64,000 nucleotides of DNA, taken from Mesonia hippocampi. GTDB lineage: Bacteria > Bacteroidota > Bacteroidia > Flavobacteriales > Flavobacteriaceae. Positions 25,475 to 34,455 of this stretch are shown here, in pieces. Below the pieces are notes generated by a model that was given only the letters and a program-made list of their open reading frames with translations, was not told where the DNA came from and made no database searches. How positions within the stretch are numbered: the stretch's first letter is position 1; each line of letters begins with the position of its first letter. The translations under genes and the position numbers were made by a program. The stretch covers positions 62,001 to 126,000 of the forward strand of contig NZ_JACIFO010000005.1 of NCBI RefSeq assembly GCF_014197445.1, in the 5' to 3' direction.

Positions 25475-26203
25475 TTAAAATTCTTGGGTATAATGGTTAT
25501 AATCTTTAAGCACTGTGGTTATAAACTGTTGTTTATTTGTTGCCTTATCTAGTTCAATTTGCATTATATTTTGCATTTTAAGGCTTAGCTTTTCTAGCAA
25601 CTCTTGATCTAAGTTTTTTCTAGTAACTGCTTTGGTATATAACTTTTTAATCGTTCGGATATCTTTATCTGTAAATACTGTTACTTGCGGATAAACAGGT
25701 TGATAGTTTTTTTCTAATTCTATTAAAATAACATCTTTTAGGCTAGTGTATTGTTTTTCTGAGATTACGGCTGTTCTTGCAGCAATATCCCCTAAACGTT
25801 GCCCTTTACCAGATACGGCAATACTAAAAAGGGCTATCATCCCACTAGAGATAGATATATCTACTATTCTAAACAACCACCTAATTAAATAATCTGAAAA
25901 TCTTGCTTGCGTACCGTCTATTTTTATAACTTTAATTTTTAAAGCCGCTTTCCCTAGGGTTTTTCCGTCCCAAAAAGTTTCTAACAACAAGTAGTATAAA
26001 AAGGGAGGCAACCCAATTATAAGCATATAAACCCATTGGTCTGCCATCGTTAAACTTAATGAATCTATCCCCAAAACACAGAGAATTACATAAGCTACAA
26101 TTACCAAAGTATCGATAACGTAGGCTAAAATCCTGCTCCCTAATCCGGCTACATTTTGAGAAATACTAACATTTTGAGCCGTTTCTATTTGAAAATTATT
26201 CAT
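25475..26203 (-). CDS. RDD family membrane protein
   Basis: A 242-residue membrane protein with the RDD domain at about residues 14-140: AGLGSRILAYVIDTLVIVAYVI gives the conserved Arg and Asp in the first helix, and DGKTLGKAALKIKVI is the usual loop. Two or three further hydrophobic segments follow, then a charged, soluble C-terminal tail. The start MNNFQIETAQNVSISQNVAGLGSR is chosen because 55 codons of poor-looking upstream frame (to 26368) would overlap the divergent SpoIIM gene. RDD proteins often accompany SpoIIM/DUF4129/MoxR/DUF58 clusters, and this one is divergent from exactly such a cluster, 39 bases away. Some RDD proteins are Na+/H+ antiporters; that is not evident here. Confidence 0.85.
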   Translation of the reverse strand: MNNFQIETAQNVSISQNVAGLGSRILAYVIDTLVIVAYVILCVLGIDSLSLTMADQWVYMLIIGLPPFLYYLLLETFWDGKTLGKAALKIKVIKIDGTQARFSDYLIRWLFRIVDISISSGMIALFSIAVSGKGQRLGDIAARTAVISEKQYTSLKDVILIELEKNYQPVYPQVTVFTDKDIRTIKKLYTKAVTRKNLDQELLEKLSLKMQNIMQIELDKATNKQQFITTVLKDYNHYTQEF

Positions 26204-26242
26204 TAAATATGTTTCTTTGAAAGTTGTAAAAATACAAAACCT

Positions 26243-27217
26243 ATGCGCGAGGCAGCTTTCGTTAAGCAAAATAAAAATAAATGGGAGACTTTTGAAAAAG
26301 TTCTTGAAAATAATATTCAAATTTCTCCTGATAGACTTACGCAGCTTTATATAGAGCTTACCGACCATTTAAGCTATGCGCAAACATTTTACCCTAGTAG
26401 TACAACCGTAAAATACCTTAATAATTTAGCAGCTCGAGCCCATTTAAAACTTTATAAAACCCAAAAAGAGTCTAGAAACAAACTTTTAAACTTCTACCTA
26501 AAAGAGTTTCCTTTATTTTTTTATCAGTATCAAAAAGAATTGTTTATCGCTTTTTTAGTGTTTCTTTTTTTTGGAGTTATAGGCGCTTATTCTGCAGCAA
26601 CCAACACCGATTTTGTTAGGTTAATTTTAGGCGATGCCTATGTTAATATGACACTTGATAACATTGCCAATAATGACCCCATGGCGGTATATAAACAAAT
26701 GGAAGAAGTGGATATGTTTTTAGGAATAACCATAAACAATATTAAAGTTGCCTTATATGCATTTGTTGCAGGTGTTTTTTACGGCATAGGTACTTTGTAC
26801 ATCCTTATGCAAAATGCCATTATGCTAGGAAGCTTCCAATACTTTTTTTATGAGCAGGGCTTACTTTGGGAGTCTGCTAGAACTATTTGGATACACGGGA
26901 CTATCGAAATTTCTGTAATTATTATTGCAGGTTGTGCTGGGTTAGTATTAGGCAAAGGGCTTTTATTTCCGAAAACATATACGCGTTTATATTCTTTTAC
27001 ACGTGCAGTAAAGGATGGACTCAAAATAGTAGTAAGCACCATTCCGTTTTTTATTATTGCAGGCTTTTTGGAAGGTTTTGTTACCAGGCATACAGAAATG
27101 ACCGATACAATGGCCATTATTATTATTGCGACATCGCTAGGTTTAATCTTATTTTATTACGTATTTTATCCAAAATATTTACACCAACAATCTATTAAAA
27201 AACTACAACAAAAATGA
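26243..27217 (+). CDS. SpoIIM-like (stage II sporulation protein M family) membrane protein
   Basis: A 324-residue protein with a soluble helical N-terminal 95 residues (DRLTQLYIELTDHLSYAQ) and six or seven transmembrane helices. The SpoIIM-family core is GITINNIKVALYAFVAGVFYGIGTLYILMQNAIMLGSF and the following WIHGTIEISVIIIAGCAGLVLG. In endospore formers SpoIIM recruits peptidoglycan hydrolases; in non-sporulating Bacteroidota it is a standard member of MoxR clusters, with unknown role in the envelope. It starts the plus-strand cluster and overlaps the next gene by four bases (ATGA). Confidence 0.88.
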   Translation: MREAAFVKQNKNKWETFEKVLENNIQISPDRLTQLYIELTDHLSYAQTFYPSSTTVKYLNNLAARAHLKLYKTQKESRNKLLNFYLKEFPLFFYQYQKELFIAFLVFLFFGVIGAYSAATNTDFVRLILGDAYVNMTLDNIANNDPMAVYKQMEEVDMFLGITINNIKVALYAFVAGVFYGIGTLYILMQNAIMLGSFQYFFYEQGLLWESARTIWIHGTIEISVIIIAGCAGLVLGKGLLFPKTYTRLYSFTRAVKDGLKIVVSTIPFFIIAGFLEGFVTRHTEMTDTMAIIIIATSLGLILFYYVFYPKYLHQQSIKKLQQK

Positions 27218-28092
27218 TTCTCTTTAAAAAAGAACGAGAAATAGGCGAAATTATAAACGATACCTTTAAGTTTACCCGCCAAAATTTTAAAACATTACTC
27301 AAAGTTTTTGTAAAATTTGTAACTCCTTCCTTTATTATTTTGTTGCTTGGAGTTGGATATTATTCTTACATAAGCGTAAATAACAATTTCTTTTCTAGTT
27401 ATATGAGCGGAAACCCTGGAGTAACCGGAATGGATGATTTACCTGATTTTTTTAGTAAAATTCTATTGGGTTCTTTGTTTTTAATAATTACGCTCTATAC
27501 TTTTTATGCTTTTCTCTTCGGAAGTATTTTATACAGTATAAAATCTTATATAAAAAATGAAGGGAAAATTGTAATAGCTGAAGTTGGCGACAACATGAAA
27601 CAAAACTGGGGAAGCCTGTTTGGATTAAGTTTTGCTAGCCTAATAATGCTTTTTGTAGGGTTTATGCTTTGTATTATCCCAGGTATTTATCTTTGGCCTC
27701 CGCTTATGCTTATTTACGCCATAAAAGTTTTTAATAATTTAAGCATTAGCGAGTCTATAAGCTACTCGTTTAAACTTATCAAAAACAACTGGTTTACAAC
27801 CTTTATTAGCTTTCTTATTATTGGCGCTTTATGGTATTTTGCCAGTATGGTTTTCCAATTACCTATTATTATTTACAGCTTCTCTAAAGGATTTCTTACC
27901 GCATACGAAGGCACATACGCCAACTTAGAAACAGATTGGGTATTATTATCCTTACAATTGTTGGGTTCTGCGCTACAATACGTAGCTTATTTTATTATTG
28001 TAATAGCTAGTGCCTTTATTTATTTTAATTTAAATGAAAAACAACAAAAAACTGGTGCTTACGAAGCCATAGACGAGTTAGGAAAAATGTAA
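27214..28092 (+). CDS. Multi-pass membrane protein of the MoxR cluster, family unassigned
   Basis: A 292-residue membrane protein with a short cytoplasmic start (REIGEIINDTFKFTRQNFKTLLK) and about six hydrophobic segments. The pattern, with GSILYSIKSYIKNEGKIVIAEV and LCIIPGIYLWPPLMLIYAIKVF followed by ISESISYSFKLIKNNWF, resembles the membrane domain of glycerophosphodiesterase-like or DUF975-like proteins, but I cannot name the family with confidence. Its position, overlapping SpoIIM by four bases and abutting the DUF4129 gene without spacing, makes it a full member of the operon. Confidence 0.72.
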   Translation: MILFKKEREIGEIINDTFKFTRQNFKTLLKVFVKFVTPSFIILLLGVGYYSYISVNNNFFSSYMSGNPGVTGMDDLPDFFSKILLGSLFLIITLYTFYAFLFGSILYSIKSYIKNEGKIVIAEVGDNMKQNWGSLFGLSFASLIMLFVGFMLCIIPGIYLWPPLMLIYAIKVFNNLSISESISYSFKLIKNNWFTTFISFLIIGALWYFASMVFQLPIIIYSFSKGFLTAYEGTYANLETDWVLLSLQLLGSALQYVAYFIIVIASAFIYFNLNEKQQKTGAYEAIDELGKM

Positions 28093-28845
28093 ATGAAAAA
28101 ATTACTCTACATCTCTATTTTTTTTATGCTTTATGGAAAGCTTACAGCAACTGCTTTAGCCGTAAATGATAGTATCCTAAACATACAGCAGCAACACCTT
28201 ACTCCTCTAGCTTTTGATAAAGAAAAAATAGCCGATTATAAAAAATCTTCTAGTTTCGATTATACAGAAAACAAACAAGATTCAGCTACCATGGCATTTT
28301 TTAAATGGTTAGATAACCTATGGAATAGCTTTTGGCATTGGCTATTAGATGGAAATGAAGCAAACGATTTGCTGGGTACCATTATGTATATTTCTAAATA
28401 CCTACTTATCCTACTGCTTCTTGCCTTTGTGGTTTGGTTGTTTTTTAAAGTAAACCCTGGTAAGTATTTTCTGTCTAAAAAAGCAAAAGGAACGGTGATG
28501 CTTTCTGAAGATGAAAAAATTATGGCAAGCAAAAATTTGCCTAAACTTATAGAGGAAGCTATTAATAACAAAAATTATCGTTTAGCCATACGGTATTACT
28601 ACCTAGATGTTTTAAAAAAACTTAAAGAAAATAACTTTATAGATTATCAACCCGAAAAAACCAATTTTGCCTATATTCTAGAAATTGAAAAAGAAGACCT
28701 TCGTGAGCAATTCCAAAAACAAACCGAAGTTTACGATTTTGTTTGGTATGGCGAGTTTCCTGTAAACAAGCAACTTTTCACAAAAGTACAACAACACTAC
28801 ATAAGCACTTTAAAAACAATAACTACCCATGGGAAAAGTTTATAA
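28093..28845 (+). CDS. DUF4129 domain-containing membrane protein
   Basis: A 250-residue protein. An N-terminal signal sequence is followed by a periplasmic stretch, a transmembrane helix at about 95-118 (YISKYLLILLLLAFVVWLFF) and a cytoplasmic DUF4129 domain (about 150-245), in which NKNYRLAIRYYYLDVLKKLKEN and TNFAYILEIEKEDLREQFQ are the typical blocks. DUF4129 proteins accompany MoxR/DUF58 genes and some are fused to transglutaminase modules. The gene begins directly after the stop codon of the upstream gene and overlaps the next by 17 bases. Confidence 0.85.
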   Translation: MKKLLYISIFFMLYGKLTATALAVNDSILNIQQQHLTPLAFDKEKIADYKKSSSFDYTENKQDSATMAFFKWLDNLWNSFWHWLLDGNEANDLLGTIMYISKYLLILLLLAFVVWLFFKVNPGKYFLSKKAKGTVMLSEDEKIMASKNLPKLIEEAINNKNYRLAIRYYYLDVLKKLKENNFIDYQPEKTNFAYILEIEKEDLREQFQKQTEVYDFVWYGEFPVNKQLFTKVQQHYISTLKTITTHGKSL

Positions 28846-30013
28846 AATTATGCTCGTGCTTATGATTTTAGGTTTTATTGGCCTAATATTTCTAGAAGCC
28901 AACAAACCTCAACCCCTTAATTGGAGCCCCAGTTATCATCGCAACAGTAAAATTCCGTTTGGAACCTATATTCTACACCGAGAATTAAAAAACCATTTCG
29001 ATGTTCAAACGCTTAGCGCACCTCCGTATGAAGCTGTTAATGAAACCCTCGAAGGAAATTACTTTTTTATCAATAACCAATTAAGTTTCGATAAAACAGA
29101 ACTCAAAAAAATGCTCACTTGGGTAGAAAAAGGAAACACGCTTTTTCTAGCCGCAAACCATTACAGTCAACCACTTTTAGACACATTAGGCATCGAAGTA
29201 AAAACAGCCTTCAACCGCAATAGTATCTATAGCAAACCTCTTTTTTGGCTAACCCATAAGCAATGGGCTACACAGCGTTACCAGTTTGAACGCAACCAAA
29301 ACCTTTCTTATTTTAAAATTGCAGACAGCCTAAATTACCCCATTTTAAGCGAAGCTAATCTAATAGATGCAGAAGCTATTAGTATGCCCGTTTATATAAA
29401 AATACCTAAAGGAAAAGGACAAATACTTATGCACAGTATGCCACAAACCCTTAGTAATTATTTTATCTTATCTGAAGATAACTACCTATACACCGAAAAA
29501 ATACTCGCCTATTTACCCGCTACTAAAAATTTATTTTGGGACGCGCATTACAAAGCCGAGAAAAAAACGGTAAGCTCTCCCCTATATTTGTTATTTAAAA
29601 ACAAACATCTTAAATGGGGGTATTACTTATTAGTAATAGGAAGTATTCTCTATGTAATATTTGAAGGGAAACGAAAACAACGCAGTATAAAAGTAATAAA
29701 GCCACATAAAAACCAAACCTATGCTTTTACCCAAACAGTAGCACAATTATTTTTAGAAGAAAAAGATTACAAGAATATTTTCAAAAAGCAAACAGAACAA
29801 CTTTACCATTACATCCGTTGGGATTTACACATCGATATTCCTCCAAAAAAAGATGCTTTATTTTATAGTAAATTAGCCATACGTACTGCAAAACCAGAAG
29901 CTTTTGTAATCTCTTTATTTGAAGAAATCGAAAAAATTAACCAACAAAATACCCCTTCTCAAAAAAGCCTTATTGCTTTAGCTAAGAAAATTAACGAATT
30001 TAAAAACAGCTAA
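28829..30013 (+). CDS. DUF4350 domain-containing membrane protein
   Basis: A 394-residue protein with a hydrophobic N-terminal anchor (residues 8-24), an extracytoplasmic DUF4350 domain of Rossmann-like glutaminase fold (about 30-240; SKIPFGTYILHRELKNHF, LKKMLTWVEKGNTLFLAANHY) and a second transmembrane helix near 255-273 (WGYYLLVIGSILYVIFEG) followed by a cytoplasmic tail. The family belongs to MoxR clusters in Bacteroidota; function is unknown. It overlaps the upstream gene by 17 bases and ends four bases before the MoxR gene. Confidence 0.85.
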   Translation: MGKVYKIMLVLMILGFIGLIFLEANKPQPLNWSPSYHRNSKIPFGTYILHRELKNHFDVQTLSAPPYEAVNETLEGNYFFINNQLSFDKTELKKMLTWVEKGNTLFLAANHYSQPLLDTLGIEVKTAFNRNSIYSKPLFWLTHKQWATQRYQFERNQNLSYFKIADSLNYPILSEANLIDAEAISMPVYIKIPKGKGQILMHSMPQTLSNYFILSEDNYLYTEKILAYLPATKNLFWDAHYKAEKKTVSSPLYLLFKNKHLKWGYYLLVIGSILYVIFEGKRKQRSIKVIKPHKNQTYAFTQTVAQLFLEEKDYKNIFKKQTEQLYHYIRWDLHIDIPPKKDALFYSKLAIRTAKPEAFVISLFEEIEKINQQNTPSQKSLIALAKKINEFKNS

Positions 30014-30017
30014 CCCC

Positions 30018-31028
30018 ATGGAGCCAGAACAATTAAACACCGCACCAGAAAACAATACCGAAAATTTTAGCAACCGTATTGTATTAACCGAACTTAAAGA
30101 AGCCGTTACACAATTAAAACAACAATTACATAAGGTTATTATTGGTCAGGAAAACTTTATCGAATTACTAATTGTTGCCCTTCTAGCAGATGGGCATGTA
30201 CTGATAGAAGGTGCTCCAGGAATTGCCAAAACACTTACAGCTAAACTTTTTGCAAAAACTACAAACACCAACTTTCAGCGTATCCAATTCACTCCAGATT
30301 TAATGCCTAGCGATGTTTTAGGAACATCTGTTTTTAACAGTAAAACCGCTGATTTTGAATTTAAAAAAGGACCTATTTTTGCAAACCTCGTGCTGATAGA
30401 TGAAATAAACCGTGCTCCTGCAAAAACACAAGCAGCGCTTTTTGAAGTAATGGAAGAACAGCAAATTACAATAGACGGGACTACCTACAACCTCGCTTCT
30501 CCTTTTATGGTATTGGCAACACAAAACCCTATAGAGCAAGAAGGAACCTACGCGCTTCCCGAAGCTCAATTAGACCGATTTTTATTTAAAATAAAAGTAG
30601 ATTACCCATCGGTAGAAGCCGAAATAAACATTCTACAAAACCAACACCAGCGTAAAACTACAAACCCTATAAGTTTAATTGAAACCATACTTACACCTGA
30701 AAAAATAAGTACGCTAAAAGAAACTTTACAAGAGGTTATTGTCGAAGAAAAATTATTTACCTACATCGCTAATTTGGTTAATAACACCCGTAGTCACCCG
30801 CATTTATATTTAGGAGCATCCCCTAGAGCCTCGCTTGCCATATTAAAAACAGCTAAAGTTTTTGCCGCCATTAACGGACGTGATTTTGTTACCCCAGAAG
30901 ATATACAAAAAAGTCTTTACCCTGTTTTAAGGCATCGTATTATACTCTCGCCAGAAAGAGAAATGGAAGGTTTACAACCTGAAAATGTTATCGATATGCT
31001 AATCAAATCTGTAGAAGTACCTCGTTAA
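30018..31028 (+). CDS. MoxR family AAA+ ATPase
   Basis: A 336-residue AAA+ ATPase of the MoxR/RavA family, thought to act as a chaperone that inserts cofactors or remodels partners, usually a von Willebrand-type or DUF58 protein encoded beside it. Walker A is GAPGIAKT (65-72), Walker B is [10 protein letters not shown] (about 124-133), sensor 1 lies in [25 protein letters not shown], and the lid domain follows from about 215 ([16 protein letters not shown]). It overlaps the DUF58 gene by one base (TAATG), so the two are translationally coupled. Confidence 0.94.
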   Translation: MEPEQLNTAPENNTENFSNRIVLTELKEAVTQLKQQLHKVIIGQENFIELLIVALLADGHVLIEGAPGIAKTLTAKLFAKTTNTNFQRIQFTPDLMPSDVLGTSVFNSKTADFEFKKGPIFANLVLIDEINRAPAKTQAALFEVMEEQQITIDGTTYNLASPFMVLATQNPIEQEGTYALPEAQLDRFLFKIKVDYPSVEAEINILQNQHQRKTTNPISLIETILTPEKISTLKETLQEVIVEEKLFTYIANLVNNTRSHPHLYLGASPRASLAILKTAKVFAAINGRDFVTPEDIQKSLYPVLRHRIILSPEREMEGLQPENVIDMLIKSVEVPR

Positions 31029-32359
31029 TGCTTACATTTTTTAAATCGCTATACCTAAACCTTAGGCTATTTTATGGAATAATAGCCATTGCCATTATAT
31101 TTTTCTTATCATACTGGTGGGAAATACTTTATCCTATAGCCTGGCTAATGGTATTGCTGCTTATCGGACTCTTTATAAGTGATCTTGTGATGCTTTTCGC
31201 TAAAAAAAAGTTAGTAGCTTCACGTATTCTACCCGATAAGTTTTCTAACAGCGACCCAAACCCTGTATACATTCATATACAAAATAACTATAGCTTTCCT
31301 ATTGCATTAGCCATTATAGATGAAATTCCTATTCAATTTCAAAAAAGAGATTTCATCCTTCATAAAAATCTAGCTAGCAATAGCCACTGTAAGTTAAGTT
31401 ATCAATTAACTCCACTAGAACGTGGCGAATATTTTTTTGGAAACTTAAATTGTTATTGCTCTACAAAGCTTGGCTTAGCTAAACGCAGGTATCGCTTTGA
31501 CAATGAAGGAATGGTGAAAGTATACCCTTCGTTTATACAGATGAAAGCCCATGATTTTTTATCGATAGATCAACGCTTAAGCCTACCAGGCGTAAAAAAA
31601 ATTAGACGATTAGGACATACGTTAGAGTTTGAACAAATAAAAAATTACGTTCGCGGAGATGATATTAGAACCATTAACTGGAAAGCAACTGCAAAAACCA
31701 GCAACCTTATGGTAAACCAATATCAAGATGAAAAATCTCAACCTATTTATGCCGTCATAGATACCAGCAGAAATATGAAAATGCCTTTTGAAGGCTTAAC
31801 ACTTCTAGATTATGCTATTAATAGTAGTTTAGCTTTTGCTAATATTGCTTTAAAGAAAAACGACCAATTTGGTATGCTTTGTTATAGCAACAAGATAAAT
31901 AATTTTGTAGTTGCTAAAAACAGAAAAACACATCTACAGCGCATTTTAGAAACCCTTTATAATATAGAAACCGATTTTTCTGATCGTGACATTGGTAAAC
32001 TATATGCTGCTTTAAAACAAAAAATAACTCAACGCAGCCTCTTGATGCTTTACACAAATTACGAACATATTTCTGCGTTACAACGAGAGCTTCCCTACCT
32101 TAAAGCAATTGCAAAAAAACACCTACTGGTAGTTGTTATGTTTGAAAACACTGAGCTTGAAAAACTCATAGAAACCCAAACCGACAATATTACCAATGTT
32201 GTAGAACAAACTATTGCAGGGCAGTTTAAAAACGATAAAAAATTAATGCTTAAAGAACTGCAACGAAACAAAATTGCAGCTATTCTTACAAAACCAAAAG
32301 ATTTAACCCTCAACAGTATTAATAAATACCTTGAGGTAAAGGCACGAGGAATGCTCTAG
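31028..32359 (+). CDS. DUF58 domain-containing protein
   Basis: A 443-residue protein with two N-terminal transmembrane helices (about 12-54), an immunoglobulin-like beta region and the DUF58 domain (about 195-290), whose signature is RRLGHTLEFEQIKNYVRGDDIRTINWKATAKT. It is followed by a vWA-like fold (PIYAVIDTSRNM), in which the MIDAS pattern is modified to DTSRN. DUF58 proteins are standard partners of MoxR ATPases. It closes the six-gene plus-strand cluster. No terminator is visible between it and oxyR. Confidence 0.88.
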   Translation: MLTFFKSLYLNLRLFYGIIAIAIIFFLSYWWEILYPIAWLMVLLLIGLFISDLVMLFAKKKLVASRILPDKFSNSDPNPVYIHIQNNYSFPIALAIIDEIPIQFQKRDFILHKNLASNSHCKLSYQLTPLERGEYFFGNLNCYCSTKLGLAKRRYRFDNEGMVKVYPSFIQMKAHDFLSIDQRLSLPGVKKIRRLGHTLEFEQIKNYVRGDDIRTINWKATAKTSNLMVNQYQDEKSQPIYAVIDTSRNMKMPFEGLTLLDYAINSSLAFANIALKKNDQFGMLCYSNKINNFVVAKNRKTHLQRILETLYNIETDFSDRDIGKLYAALKQKITQRSLLMLYTNYEHISALQRELPYLKAIAKKHLLVVVMFENTELEKLIETQTDNITNVVEQTIAGQFKNDKKLMLKELQRNKIAAILTKPKDLTLNSINKYLEVKARGML

Positions 32360-32418
32360 AAACAATATCTTTTCTGGTTATTTAAACAATATTATATAAA
32401 TATTATCAATACTATAAT

Positions 32419-32426
32419 TATATTTG
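32419..32426 (+). promoter_or_regulatory. Candidate -7 box of the OxyR gene
   Basis: TATATTTG, a perfect TAnnTTTG match 20 bases ahead of the ATG at 32447. No TTG lies at the usual distance upstream, which could mean the promoter needs an activator. Confidence 0.5.
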
Positions 32427-32446
32427 TATCACAAAATAATATAGTT

Positions 32447-33388
32447 ATGACCATTACGCAATTACACTATGTGCTTGCAGTAGCAGAACACCAGAACTTC
32501 ACTAAAGCTGCCGAAAAGGTTTTTGTAACCCAGCCTACACTAAGTATGCAAATTCAAAAATTAGAAGAAGAGTTAGAAGTTTTAATATTCGACAGAAGCA
32601 AAAAACCTATAGAATTAACCGAAGTAGGAAAAAAAATTGTTCAGCAAGCAAAAAACATAGTTAATGAGAGTGATAGAATTCAAGATATTGTAGACCAGCA
32701 AAAAGGCTATATTGGAGGTGAATTTAGAATAGGGATAATTCCTACCATTATGCCAACATTACTCCCTATGTTTCTTACCAATTTTATAAAAAAATATCCT
32801 CGAGTACATCTAAAAATAGAGGAGCTTCCCACAGAAACAATTATAGAGCGTATAGAAGACGGTCACCTAGATGCAGCCATTGCAGCTACCCCGCTAGGCA
32901 ACGATGTAATTATAGAAAAACCCCTATATTATGAACCTTTTGTAGCATACACCCCTCCTAGCCACCGACTAGCTAAGGTAGATAAAATTAACCCTGAAGA
33001 TTTAGACGTAAATGACATTTTACTACTCGAAGATGGACACTGTTTTAAAGAAGGGATTTTAAATTTATGCAAAACCAGTAAAAATCCTGATAACAGTTAC
33101 TTCCAATTAGAAAGCGGAAGCTTTGAAACCTTAATAAAATTGGCTAACGATAATTTAGGCATGACCCTACTCCCATACTTACATACTTTAGAGCTTGCCG
33201 AAAAAAACAAAGCTAACTTACGGATGTTTAATGAGCCTGTACCTGCTAGAGAAGTAAGCTTATTGTACCACAAAAACGAGTTAAAAATACAAATTATAGA
33301 TGCCTTATACGATCTTATCGCTAGCGTTATAAAAGGAGCTATTACATTTAGTAACGTAAATATTATTAGCCCTTTAGCTAAAAAGTAA
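32447..33388 (+). CDS. oxyR: OxyR-type LysR family peroxide-sensing regulator
   Basis: A 313-residue LysR-type regulator. Residues 1-60 form the winged helix (TKAAEKVFVTQPTLSMQIQKLEEEL), followed by the linker helix and the two-lobed effector domain. The redox pair of OxyR is visible: Cys199 in LEDGHCFKE and Cys208 in ILNLCKTS, with exactly the numbering of the Escherichia coli enzyme. Peroxide would form a disulfide between them and switch the protein to activate antioxidant genes. Targets such as ahpC, katG or dps are not next to it in this window. The gene stands alone between the MoxR cluster and a strong terminator. Confidence 0.93.
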   Translation: MTITQLHYVLAVAEHQNFTKAAEKVFVTQPTLSMQIQKLEEELEVLIFDRSKKPIELTEVGKKIVQQAKNIVNESDRIQDIVDQQKGYIGGEFRIGIIPTIMPTLLPMFLTNFIKKYPRVHLKIEELPTETIIERIEDGHLDAAIAATPLGNDVIIEKPLYYEPFVAYTPPSHRLAKVDKINPEDLDVNDILLLEDGHCFKEGILNLCKTSKNPDNSYFQLESGSFETLIKLANDNLGMTLLPYLHTLELAEKNKANLRMFNEPVPAREVSLLYHKNELKIQIIDALYDLIASVIKGAITFSNVNIISPLAKK

Positions 33389-33410
33389 TTTTATAAATAG
33401 TATAAATTTT

Positions 33411-33446
33411 ATACAAAAAGGCTTGAGACTTCAAGCCTTTTTGTAT
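33411..33446. terminator. Bidirectional terminator between oxyR and a small gene
   Basis: A 16-bp perfect stem (ATACAAAAAGGCTTGA with its complement) and a four-base GACT loop, with U-rich 3' sides on both strands. The facing genes end at 33388 and 33456. Confidence 0.92.
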
Positions 33447-33455
33447 TTTATTATT

Positions 33456-33653
33456 TTATTCTTCTATATAAACTAAACATTGAGATAACCTAGGGTTCTC
33501 TTGTATTAAAGAAAGTATATACACTCTTAACTCTTCTACTTCGTGAGGTAATAAATGGGTTACTGCTTTTTTTACTTCCTTACAAAACAACTTGGTATCA
33601 AAACTAACCTTTTTGAGTATCTCTTTAGTGTACTCAAACATTGCTCTTGCCAT
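33456..33653 (-). CDS. Small conserved-looking flavobacterial protein, unknown function
   Basis: A 65-residue protein starting MARAMFEYTKEILKKVSFD. The longer frame begins with a TTG nine bases upstream, so the ATG at 33653 is used here. It has no signal peptide or membrane segment; it is predicted helical and acidic in its second half (LLPHEVEELRVYILSLIQ, ending LVYIEE). I recognise the pattern, particularly MARAMFEYTK and LLPHEVEEL, as recurrent in Flavobacteriia, but know no function. It is bounded by a strong terminator and an AT-rich promoter region, so it is an independent gene. Confidence 0.68.
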   Translation of the reverse strand: MARAMFEYTKEILKKVSFDTKLFCKEVKKAVTHLLPHEVEELRVYILSLIQENPRLSQCLVYIEE

Positions 33654-33794
33654 GGTAATCAATTATAAATTAATAATAGTAATGGTGTTAAATAGGCAAC
33701 GATTTTTAAAATTTCACCTAAAATAATCAAAACAAAACAAACAGCAAACTTAATTTTATTAAAAAACAATATAAAATACTGTTAATACGTAAAA

Positions 33795-34247
33795 TTACTT
33801 AGACTTTAACGTCCATTTAAAAGAAAAATTGGCTACTTGGTCTCCACCCTCATCTATACCAACAGCGTTAAGCCAACAGGTTTGCCCTTGCTTAGTTATT
33901 ACCGCTTTATTAACGGCTTCTCTTAGCGCGTCTACATCGGTACACGAAAATGTTATTACACCTTTAGCTTTTTTGGTAAATTCAGCTTTGTTTTCTTTTA
34001 CCAACATCGATATTTTTTCTGATTTCTTTGTGATTTCTTGCATCACTAACACGCCTGTAGAAAGCTCAGCCGCCATTGCTTGAACAGCAAAATACATCGA
34101 TTTAAACGGATTTTTATTTATAAAACCATAACGCACCTTTACCTCTGCCCTAGTATTTGTTATAGCCACTAAACGTACACCACACCACCATGCAGAAGGC
34201 AATTTAAAAAATATGTAAGCATTAACTTTCCGAGGTGTAAACTTCAT
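33795..34247 (-). CDS. DUF4442 domain-containing protein (hotdog fold)
   Basis: A 150-residue protein of the DUF4442/YiiD C-terminal-like hotdog family. MKFTPRKVNAYIFFKLPSAWWCGVRLVAITNTRAEVKVRYG contains the family opening, with the conserved substrate-binding NPFKSMYFAVQAMAAELSTGVLVM as the central hotdog helix. Members are presumed thioesterases or fatty-acyl binding proteins; catalytic residues are not settled. It is transcribed alone, divergent from padR, from a TTG-N20-TACATTTA promoter. Confidence 0.85.
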   Translation of the reverse strand: MKFTPRKVNAYIFFKLPSAWWCGVRLVAITNTRAEVKVRYGFINKNPFKSMYFAVQAMAAELSTGVLVMQEITKKSEKISMLVKENKAEFTKKAKGVITFSCTDVDALREAVNKAVITKQGQTCWLNAVGIDEGGDQVANFSFKWTLKSK

Positions 34248-34262
34248 ATCGATTATTTTATT

Positions 34263-34294
34263 CTAAATGTAAGTTATTTCCAGTAACTATTCAA
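34263..34294 (-). promoter_or_regulatory. Candidate promoter of the DUF4442 gene
   Basis: On the minus strand a TTG (34294-34292) is followed after 20 bases by TACATTTA, one mismatch from TAnnTTTG; the box lies 16 bases before the start codon. Confidence 0.55.
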
Positions 34295-34354
34295 TAATTA
34301 TTACTGATAAAAACCATTAAAAGTTAAAATAACGTTAAATTAAAGTACTTTGCA

Positions 34355-34386
34355 TTGCATAATACCTTTCTAAAGAAATATATTTG
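34355..34386 (+). promoter_or_regulatory. Promoter of the padR operon
   Basis: TTG at 34355-34357, 21 bases of spacer, then TATATTTG at 34379-34386, a full match to the Bacteroidota consensus. It leaves a leader of about 60 bases before padR. Confidence 0.7.
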
Positions 34387-34455
34387 CATAAGAAAATAAT
34401 ATAGTATACCTAAACCTATGCTATTAGCTTTTCTAAAAAGCTTTAAAACTGAATT

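Noticed and set aside
26204-26368. N-terminal extension of the RDD protein
   Set aside because: It would overlap the divergent SpoIIM-like gene and lacks family resemblance.
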